A stretch of 13,998 bases of DNA, taken from the NCBI GenBank assembly GCA_002420015.1, contig DIHF01000060.1, positions 26,159 through 40,156 on the forward strand. The letters run 5' to 3'. Under the pieces are notes generated by a model, which saw nothing but the letters and a program-made list of their open reading frames with translations, was not told the origin of the DNA and did no database searches. Below are positions 1-5,947 of this stretch, in pieces (within the stretch, counting starts at the first letter, position 1; each line of letters opens with the position of its first letter). Both the position numbers and the translations under genes were made by a program. This DNA comes from Micavibrio sp. UBA5703. GTDB taxonomy: Bacteria; Pseudomonadota; Alphaproteobacteria; Micavibrionales; Micavibrionaceae.

Positions 1-784
1 CTCGGTGGGCGAGCCGATCAACCACGAGGCATGGCTCTGGTATTACAATGTCGTCGGTGAAGGCCGCTGCCCTGTCATCGACACATGGTGGCAGACGGAA
101 ACAGGAGGGTTCATGATTACACCCCTGCCCTGCCACACGCTCAAGCCCGGCTCGGCCAGCAAGCCCTTCTTCGGCATCAAACCTGTCATCGTAGATAGCG
201 AAGGTAAAAAGCTTGATGGAGCCTGCGAGGGCGCACTGTGTTTTTCCGATTCATGGCCGGGTCAGATGCGCACGGTCTTCAACGATCACGATCGTTTTGT
301 GAAAACATATTTCTCCACCTTTAAAAACCTGTATTTCAGTGGCGACGGTGTGCGACGCGACGAGGACGGATATTACTGGATCACCGGACGCATTGACGAT
401 GTCATCAACGTATCCGGTCACCGCCTCGGGACCGCTGAAATCGAAAGCGCCATCAACGAGCATGAGCAAGTCGCTGAAAGCGCGGTTGTCGGCTATCCGC
501 ACGATATCAAGGGCCAGGGAATTTACGCCTATGTGATTTTGAATGATGGGGTCGAGCCACGCGAGGAAATAAAAAAAGAGATTATCGACACCGTACGGCG
601 CATCATCGGCCCGATCGCTACACCGGATGTGATTCAGATCACGCCCGGATTGCCCAAAACGCGCTCGGGGAAAATCATGCGCCGCATTCTACGCAAGATT
701 GCCGCCAACGACATTGAAAATCTGGGCGACACATCGACGCTCGCCGATCCGTCGGTTGTGCAGGACCTTATCAGGAACCGCTGA
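1..784 (+). CDS. acs: Acetyl-CoA synthetase, C-terminal part (5' end outside window)
   Basis: This is the C-terminal ~260 residues of AMP-forming acetyl-CoA synthetase, which makes acetyl-CoA from acetate, ATP and CoA through an acetyl-adenylate in the cytoplasm. The frame is open from the left edge. The GTG at position 5 is an internal valine (the family reads SVGEPIN here), not a start. Counting that valine as residue 1, WWQTETGG (28-35) is the acyl-adenylate core motif. ITGRIDDVINVSGHRLG (126-142) is the hinge and start of the mobile C-terminal domain. PKTRSGKIMRR (217-227) carries the lysine (about residue 223) that in well-studied Acs proteins is needed for adenylation and is silenced by acetylation. 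The gene ends at TGA 782-784, as usual for the family, with no frameshift. It converges with the minus-strand gene ending at 918. The identification is secure; only the N-terminal two-thirds is unseen. Confidence 0.96.
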   Translation, partial: SVGEPINHEAWLWYYNVVGEGRCPVIDTWWQTETGGFMITPLPCHTLKPGSASKPFFGIKPVIVDSEGKKLDGACEGALCFSDSWPGQMRTVFNDHDRFVKTYFSTFKNLYFSGDGVRRDEDGYYWITGRIDDVINVSGHRLGTAEIESAINEHEQVAESAVVGYPHDIKGQGIYAYVILNDGVEPREEIKKEIIDTVRRIIGPIATPDVIQITPGLPKTRSGKIMRRILRKIAANDIENLGDTSTLADPSVVQDLIRNR

Positions 785-805
785 TATATGGGGCACCTCT
801 TTTTT

Positions 806-877
806 GTCATTTCGAACCCTGCGCAGCGGGGTGAGAAATCTCATGAGATTTCTCCTCCTTTCAGTCGTCGAAATGAC
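806..877. repeat. 72-bp imperfect palindrome between convergent genes
   Basis: The outer arms GTCATTTCGA (806-815) and TCGAAATGAC (868-877) are exact reverse complements. At the centre lies a perfect 22-bp palindrome (833-854, arms GAGAAATCTCA/TGAGATTTCTC). Between arms and core lies a GC-rich, partly unpaired stretch. It sits in the 133-bp gap between acs and the convergent gene ending at 918. It resembles the dispersed extragenic hairpin repeats with GTCATTTCGA ends found in many bacterial genomes. It could fold in RNA from either strand and act as a shared transcription stop or 3'-end stabiliser, but no U-tract follows it directly; the T-run at 892-898 is about 15 nt away. Only one copy is present in the window. 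Confidence 0.8.
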
Positions 878-917
878 AAGTCCGGATCATTATTTTTTCA
901 AGAGGCTGTAGCGCTAT

Positions 918-2855
918 CTACTTCACCGTCATACCATAGCGAATGGCGCGCTTTTTGGCTTCTTCCATGATGCGGTCGTGGGTTGCCTTATCGCCCAATT
1001 CGAGCCGCAAAGCCGCCATCGCCAGCAGAAATTTTATATCCGGCTCGCCCTTGACTGCGGGCCAGATCGTCCCTTCCTCAAGAACCTTTAGCGCAGTTTG
1101 CTTTTCGCCGCGCCGTTTATAGATGTTTGACAATTCAACGCGGCTATCAACCGCCAAAGGATTTGCCATCAAAACTCTTTTCAGCAAAACGATCGCCTTA
1201 TCATTGCCGTTACTTAAAAGCTTGCCATCGACGATTTCAAAAAGCCGCGCCCGCAAATCCCAAAGCCTTGTATTGGGCGCATTTCTCTTTTCCGCTTCAT
1301 CGAGATAATAAAGTGCTTCCTCATAAATCTTTCGTGCTTTCTCCGGGGTCATAAGGTCGATGTTCAGCCACAAATCATCGATCCTGAAGCGGGCCTCGTA
1401 TTCAAAATACCTGTCGTAATTATCCGGCGCCCAGAATTTCACACCGATCATTCTGGCGCGGGCGATTTCTTTGTCGCCTGTATATATCCCGGCCTCTACT
1501 TCGTTCATGATGTCGATAGCCATCGCCGTGCGCACACACCACCCGCCTATAATCGCTACTACCAAAACGGCAACAAACGATGAAGCCCAAAACACTTTTT
1601 GCGATGGCAGAAAAAAGATGCGCCCTGCCTTCTCGCCCAAAGCCTTGTCCGTCTGCACGTACCAATACGCCATCAAAACCGCCAGCGGCACCGATATGCC
1701 CGGCAGGTAAATATGAAACGTCAAATGCGTGTGCAGCGCCAGAGCCAGCATGCCGCAAAACGCGCCGATGATTTTCATCTTGAGGCGTTCTTCCTGCGCC
1801 GCACATAAAGCGCGTATCGTCCGCAGCAACACGCAAGTTAAAACCGTATAGAAAAGAATAAAGCTTAAAACGCCCGTTTCAGCCCACATCTGTAACGAAT
1901 CCGTATGCGCAAAAAACCCGTCGCTGAGATCCAGCGGATAGCGATAGGAAGGATAGTAATAATAGAAAGTGCCAAGCCCGGTCCCAAACCAAAAGTGATC
2001 TTTAATCATCTCCCAAGTCGACCTCCACAAAAGAACGCGGTCGGTGTAGCTGTTGATTTCCGTGATGCCGGCAATCCCCATCAGGTTTGTTTTGAGCACG
2101 CCTTCGAATTGAATATTGATCGCCAGAGGAGCAAGAATAGCCACAACGATGGCAATCAAAATGCGCGTCCAAAGGTTTGGCCTTGCCAACACTGTATAGC
2201 CAAAAAGAGCAACAGCGCTGATGGCACATGCTACAAAACCACCCCGGCTTTGCGTTACGATCAGCGCCACATAGAAAACACTCATGGCCAAAGCCCACAA
2301 GACGGCTTCTCGCTTTTGCCGCGCCGCCAGAAACAGCGCCAGCGACGGCAACAAGGCTATCTCAAACAATCCGGCCAGATTATTGGGATCAAGCATGGGA
2401 TGCTTGATGCGCGGACCGAATGTTTCAAACAGGAAGAAAAACTGGATGAGCGCCCAAAGCGCAAACCCCAAAAGCGCCGCACCAACCACATAAAAATGGA
2501 TACGCATAAATTTTTGCGGCGCGGGCGCAATAATCAAAATCAGAAACAATGCGGGCAGCACGCCCAGCAAAACGGTAAACAAAGTGCTAAGATGCGGAAC
2601 GCTCGACCAGAACTGCGCCAGAAAAAGCCACAACCAGAATGCAAGAACTGAAAAAACTGTAGCGGTTTTTGGCAGTGACCAGCCGCTTTTAAAATTCGGA
2701 TAAAGCGAAACCCCCGCCATCAGTAAAAAACTGACCACCGCGGGGGCAAAAAGGACGCTATCCGTACCGATGTAAAAAACGCTAAGGACAAAGCCGCAGA
2801 GCAGCAGCGGGGCTGATAATATCCATGGAAGACAAAGATATCTCCCGAGCGGCAA
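918..2855 (-). CDS. O-antigen ligase/polymerase family membrane protein (Wzy_C) with TPR-like tail
   Basis: This 645-residue polytopic inner-membrane protein belongs to the O-antigen ligase/Wzy_C superfamily, which transfers or polymerises lipid-linked glycans at the periplasmic face. About ten to twelve hydrophobic segments cover residues ~10-445. Family landmarks are LDPNNLAG (155-162), TQSRGG (201-206, with the conserved arginine of the polymerase region), RVLLWRSTW..FGTGLGTF (273-297) and HTDSLQMWAETG (317-328) in the large periplasmic loop. The last ~200 residues are soluble and helix-rich, with TPR-like helical pairs (for example 470-645), an arrangement known in Wzy_C/TPR fusions. The start is TTG at 2855-2853, the only plausible start before Met46, which would lose the first membrane helix. 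It lies 2 nt after the stop of the gapR-like gene, implying one transcript and coupled translation; no strong ribosome site is visible. Ligase versus polymerase, and the glycan, cannot be decided. Confidence 0.85.
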   Translation of the reverse strand: MPLGRYLCLPWILSAPLLLCGFVLSVFYIGTDSVLFAPAVVSFLLMAGVSLYPNFKSGWSLPKTATVFSVLAFWLWLFLAQFWSSVPHLSTLFTVLLGVLPALFLILIIAPAPQKFMRIHFYVVGAALLGFALWALIQFFFLFETFGPRIKHPMLDPNNLAGLFEIALLPSLALFLAARQKREAVLWALAMSVFYVALIVTQSRGGFVACAISAVALFGYTVLARPNLWTRILIAIVVAILAPLAINIQFEGVLKTNLMGIAGITEINSYTDRVLLWRSTWEMIKDHFWFGTGLGTFYYYYPSYRYPLDLSDGFFAHTDSLQMWAETGVLSFILFYTVLTCVLLRTIRALCAAQEERLKMKIIGAFCGMLALALHTHLTFHIYLPGISVPLAVLMAYWYVQTDKALGEKAGRIFFLPSQKVFWASSFVAVLVVAIIGGWCVRTAMAIDIMNEVEAGIYTGDKEIARARMIGVKFWAPDNYDRYFEYEARFRIDDLWLNIDLMTPEKARKIYEEALYYLDEAEKRNAPNTRLWDLRARLFEIVDGKLLSNGNDKAIVLLKRVLMANPLAVDSRVELSNIYKRRGEKQTALKVLEEGTIWPAVKGEPDIKFLLAMAALRLELGDKATHDRIMEEAKKRAIRYGMTVK

Positions 2856-2857
2856 CC

Positions 2858-3151
2858 CTACACCATCCCGATGGCGGATTTGTACAGCTCAAGGATTTCA
2901 TCTTCCTCCCGGCGCTTTTCCGGCTCCATCTTGCGCAGCTTGATAAGCCTGCGCATAGCCTTTACATCAAAGCCTGTGCCTTTGGCCTCTGCATAAACTT
3001 CCTTGATGTCGTCGGCCAGAGCGGTTTTTTCCTGCTCAAGCGTTTCAACGCGCTGAAGAAGCGACAACAGGCGCTTGCCTGCAACGCCGCCGGTATCCTT
3101 AACTTCTTCCTCATCGTTGGACGCAGGAAAGCTTGCCACATTCTTTGACAT
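2858..3151 (-). CDS. gapR: GapR/DUF2312 nucleoid-associated protein
   Basis: This small charged cytoplasmic protein (97 residues) is of the DUF2312 family, typified by Caulobacter GapR, which binds AT-rich, overtwisted DNA and supports topoisomerase action during replication. Residues 1-22 are acidic and variable. Residues 23-60 form a heptad-like helix (LLSLLQRVETLEQEK) followed by the signature DDIKEVYAEAKGTGFD (47-62). The basic stretch KAMRRLIKLRKM (64-75) and a C-terminal helix (EEDEILELYKSAIG) complete the family pattern and normal length. A GTG at 3235 would add 28 residues, but the ATG at 3151 is preferred: AAGGAG (3160-3165 on this strand) lies 8 nt upstream and the family normally begins close to here. 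The stop overlaps no gene but is only 2 nt from the downstream Wzy-like start. The gene upstream on the same strand ends 126 nt away. Confidence 0.93.
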   Translation of the reverse strand: MSKNVASFPASNDEEEVKDTGGVAGKRLLSLLQRVETLEQEKTALADDIKEVYAEAKGTGFDVKAMRRLIKLRKMEPEKRREEDEILELYKSAIGMV

Positions 3152-3277
3152 CTCTTGAACTCCTTGGTGTGATTCGCAATGCGTCGATTGTAATGAAATG
3201 CGGCGAATGACTAAGCATTTTTTTAAAGGCCGCACATTTTTTCTGAGGGTGTTTCAAAAGAAGTTCTGAAAACCGCC
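3152..3277 (-). promoter_or_regulatory. Upstream region of gapR-like gene
   Basis: This 126-bp spacer lies between the stop of the IcmL-like gene and the gapR-like start. Directly visible are the Shine-Dalgarno AAGGAG (3160-3165, minus strand) and a TGCGGC (3199-3204)/GCCGCA (3229-3234) inverted repeat with a 24-nt AT-rich loop. The repeat could be a weak transcript end for the upstream gene or an operator. A promoter for gapR probably lies here, given the spacing, but I cannot name convincing -35 and -10 boxes. Confidence 0.35.
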
Positions 3278-3985
3278 TTATTGCTTAACGGGAGGATTGG
3301 CTGGTGGCTTTTGCACCTGCCCTTTCCAGCTTTCTATCAACACGCCATGCTCGTTGCGGGCCTTGTCGGATCTGCCCACCTGAAGCTTGACGATGATGTT
3401 CTGATTTACCGGAACGACTTTGTTCTTTTTATAATTCTCCTTGCCGCGCTCCATATAGCTGGTCATGAACGTTATCTCAAAAAGCCAACGATAGCGCCCA
3501 TCGACCGCAGCCTCATTCAAGCCGATCGGACTGCGCTGCACGAAGCTACGCACGTTATATTTTTGTGAATTCAAAGCTTCGATAATGCCGGATTCAACCA
3601 AAAACGTCTGGAACTCCTTAAATCCCGCTTCGTCAAAATTGGTTGCGACTTCGGCCATTTGCTGCTGATATTTGTCGGCTTCGAAGGTCATCGACTCCGA
3701 AACAACCTCCATCAACCACTCCCCGATCTCCCGCGTGGCGCGGTGCGAAACGTTCAGCGAATCTTCCACCCCGGCCTTCTTTACCTGCCCCTGAACAGAT
3801 GGTTTGCCGTGATCGAAAGGGGATACCAGCGTTTCCTCCGGCCTTGCGTTGCTGGCGTCCTTGCCGAAAATTCCAGGAAACAGCATCTCAAGAAAACCCT
3901 TCTTTGCGTAGGCGGGTACAGGGCTCGCAACAATTGCAAGAACCACAACCACCAAGGCCAACACCCCTGTTTTCTTTATTTTCAT
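3278..3985 (-). CDS. Exported DotI/IcmL-like protein
   Basis: This protein has 235 residues. The N-terminus has a classical signal peptide: basic MKIKK, hydrophobic core 7-23 and a likely cut after AYA27. A low-complexity linker (28-80) precedes a ~140-residue domain. That domain matches what I remember of DotI/IcmL/TraM of type IVB secretion: EIGEWLMEVVSESMTFEADKY (86-106), a DEAGFKEFQTFL helix (118-129), SFVQRSPIG (147-155), DGRYRWLFEITFMTSY (162-177) and a strand NQNIIVKLQVGRS (194-206). DotI/IcmL proper is an inner-membrane core component with an N-terminal anchor; here the leader looks cleavable, so this may be a free periplasmic relative. No other Dot/Icm gene is in the window. The start is ATG 3985-3983 with AAGGGG (3990-3995) 4 nt upstream. 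The tail is proline-rich (KPPANPPVKQ). The family call is by motif recall; a role in secretion is not shown. Confidence 0.68.
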   Translation of the reverse strand: MKIKKTGVLALVVVVLAIVASPVPAYAKKGFLEMLFPGIFGKDASNARPEETLVSPFDHGKPSVQGQVKKAGVEDSLNVSHRATREIGEWLMEVVSESMTFEADKYQQQMAEVATNFDEAGFKEFQTFLVESGIIEALNSQKYNVRSFVQRSPIGLNEAAVDGRYRWLFEITFMTSYMERGKENYKKNKVVPVNQNIIVKLQVGRSDKARNEHGVLIESWKGQVQKPPANPPVKQ

Positions 3986-4086
3986 GAATCCCCTTGAAAA
4001 TAATACTGTAAATACGACCGTAACATCATATATTCCCTAACCATGTTTACAAAAGCCTTTTGTAGGGTTTGTGAGAGCGAAAGTTT
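3986..4086. promoter_or_regulatory. Divergent promoter region with inverted repeat
   Basis: This 101-bp gap separates the divergent IcmL-like (-) and ABC1-kinase (+) genes, so it should hold both promoters. It is AT-rich at 3994-4035. The clearest element is TACAAAAGCCTTTTGTA (4048-4064), two 7-bp arms around GCC, 22 bp before the kinase GTG. It could be an operator dyad or a short leader hairpin. No -35/-10 pair with good spacing stands out on either strand. Confidence 0.4.
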
Positions 4087-5448
4087 GTGAAAGACGATCT
4101 GGATAGAAACAGCGCCGCCGGAAAAATACTGCGCTACGGCAAGGTTTCCGGCACTATGGCCGGGCTGGCGGCGAAGCTGGCCGGGGAAAGATATCTCGGC
4201 CTGACGATCGAGCGCGAGGATCATGCCCGGCAACTCATGGAATCTCTGGGTAACCTCAAAGGGCCGCTGATGAAGGTGGGGCAGATTCTGGCCACCATCC
4301 CCGAAGCCCTGCCGCCCGAATACGCCCGCGCCTTTCAGGAGCTTCAGGCGCACGCGCCGTCGATGGGCTGGCCGTTCGTCAAGCGTAGGATGAAAGCCGA
4401 GTTGGGGCCGGATTGGGAGACAAAATTCACCTCGTTCGAGAGGGGAGCTTCCGCCGCCGCCAGCCTTGGGCAAGTCCACAAAGCCACCGGACATGACGGG
4501 CGCTTGCTGGCCTGCAAGCTGCAATACCCGGACATGCGCGCAGCCATAGACGCCGACCTTAACCAGCTCAAGATGATTTTTTCCCTCTACGAGCGCTATG
4601 ACCAGACCATAAAGACCAGCCAGATTCACGAGGAACTGGCCGCGAGGCTTTACGAGGAACTTGATTACAGGCTGGAGGCACGATTCTGCAAACTATACGG
4701 CTCTATTTTAAATGATGAGCCGGGCGTACATGTACCCGAAGTTATCGATTCCCTGTCCACCGACAGGCTGCTGACCGCTACATGGCTTGAGGGAGAGAAA
4801 ATCCTCAGCTTCGTCGACGCCCACCCGCAGCAGCGCAACGAACTGGCAATGAACATGTTCCGCGCCTGGTATGTGCCGCTTTATCATTACGGGATTATTC
4901 ACGGCGACCCGCATCTGGGCAATTACACCGTACGTCCCGACAACACAATAAACCTGCTTGATTTTGGATGCGTACGTGTCTTTGATCCTTCGTTCATCGG
5001 TGGGGTTATCGACCTTTACAATGCCCTGATGACAGACAATACAGAGCTGGCCGTCCACGCCTACGAAACCTGGGGCTTTAAAAACCTGACCCGCGAACAG
5101 GTTGAGACCCTGAATATCTGGGCGAATTTCCTTTACGGCCCCGTGCTAGAGGACAAGATACGCCCGATCGGCGAGGTTTCTGGCGGGGTCTATGGCCGGG
5201 ATACCGCCGAAAAAGTGCATAAAAAATTGCGCGAACTGAGCCGTGCCGCGGGCGGCATATCTGTGCCGCGTGAATTCGTCTTCATGGACCGGGCGGCGCT
5301 GGGGCTTGGCTCTGTGTTCTTACACCTGAAAGCCGAAATAAACTGGCACCGCGTATTTAACGACCTGATCGGCGACTTCGATATTGATGCCCTGCGCGCC
5401 AAACAGGAAAAAACCCTTGCACAGTTTGGCATCCCTCTGGCCGCCTGA
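4087..5448 (+). CDS. ABC1/AarF/UbiB-family atypical kinase
   Basis: This 453-residue protein-kinase-like protein is of the ABC1/ADCK/UbiB family, whose members support ubiquinone biosynthesis or lipid handling, probably through ATPase activity rather than protein phosphorylation. Family hallmarks are intact and in order: the KxGQ motif KVGQ (63-66), the alanine-rich nucleotide loop AAASLGQVH (123-131) in place of a normal P-loop, the ATP-binding lysine in LACKLQYP (K144), the ExD-type segment EELDYRLEA (190-198), the catalytic-loop-like HGDPHLGN (272-279) and the metal-binding DFG (292-294). The C-terminus has no obvious UbiB membrane helices, so it is closer to ADCK/COQ8-like soluble members than to E. 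coli UbiB. The start is GTG at 4087, the first start in this frame before the KxGQ region; the ribosome site is weak (GAGAGCGAAA nearby). It stands alone on this strand. Substrate and pathway cannot be read from the window. Confidence 0.9.
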   Translation: MKDDLDRNSAAGKILRYGKVSGTMAGLAAKLAGERYLGLTIEREDHARQLMESLGNLKGPLMKVGQILATIPEALPPEYARAFQELQAHAPSMGWPFVKRRMKAELGPDWETKFTSFERGASAAASLGQVHKATGHDGRLLACKLQYPDMRAAIDADLNQLKMIFSLYERYDQTIKTSQIHEELAARLYEELDYRLEARFCKLYGSILNDEPGVHVPEVIDSLSTDRLLTATWLEGEKILSFVDAHPQQRNELAMNMFRAWYVPLYHYGIIHGDPHLGNYTVRPDNTINLLDFGCVRVFDPSFIGGVIDLYNALMTDNTELAVHAYETWGFKNLTREQVETLNIWANFLYGPVLEDKIRPIGEVSGGVYGRDTAEKVHKKLRELSRAAGGISVPREFVFMDRAALGLGSVFLHLKAEINWHRVFNDLIGDFDIDALRAKQEKTLAQFGIPLAA

Positions 5449-5947
5449 TTCGGTACAAAACTCATCAATTATTGGTCATTTTTATCGGCCACAATCAGCC
5501 AAGCCACTGATTAAGAATGGGTAAAAACGATATCTCCACTTAACCAAAACCCGCAGCCACCGCAGCCCTCAAAAAACCCCGATTCGGCATTCACCGGCTA
5601 TGCTTTTCTAAAATATGGGAAAAAACGAGACGTACGACTCGGGAGTTATGAAATGAAAGGCCGCTATCCCCAGGAATCCACCTGCCGAAATCGTCATAAC
5701 GATAACAATTTATAAAGAGTTTTAAGTAATAATTAAAAGATAAGTCATACATTGCTGGAACACGTGTTTCGAGGCTGGGGGCCCAATCACTTGATCTTAT
5801 TGAGCATGCACAATGCAGCACTGCGTATTTGCGATCTTTTGGACGCGGCGTGCGCAGTGCTTGTTGGCGCAGGCCCGGCCTTTTGCATTTTTCCCCCAGA
5901 ATTTGCAACAGCACCCATTCACCTAAACCTAAACAGAGGCCGTTTAC
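5449..5947 (+). promoter_or_regulatory. 499-bp leader region upstream of the giant fibre gene
   Basis: This is the longest gap in the window and holds no recognisable gene. AATCAG/CTGATT arms (5493-5498, 5507-5512) could end the kinase transcript but lack a T-run. A strongly AT-rich strip at about 5701-5750 is the best promoter candidate, though no canonical box pair is evident. TGCGC/GCGCA arms (5851-5855, 5867-5871) may form a leader hairpin. AGAGG (5935-5939) is the ribosome site for the ATG at 5948, with 8 nt between. A 20-codon ORF (5653-5715) with GGGAG 7 nt upstream could be a leader peptide; its sequence matches nothing I know. Confidence 0.45.

Noticed and set aside
5..7. GTG at position 5 as the start of the acetyl-CoA synthetase gene
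   Set aside because: The frame is open to the left edge and the residues match the middle of Acs, so the gene begins outside the window.
1420..1836. ORFs nested in the Wzy-like gene (for example 1420-1836 minus and 1905-2651 plus)
   Set aside because: They overlap a gene with clear family motifs and membrane helices and show none of their own.
3152..3235. 28-residue N-terminal extension of the GapR-like protein from GTG 3235
   Set aside because: AAGGAG sits 8 nt before the ATG at 3151 and the family begins near there; the extension has no family resemblance.
4043..4090. 15-codon ORF whose TGA overlaps the GTG start of the ABC1 kinase
   Set aside because: It has no ribosome site, and its length and composition are what chance would give; the overlap alone is weak evidence for a leader peptide.
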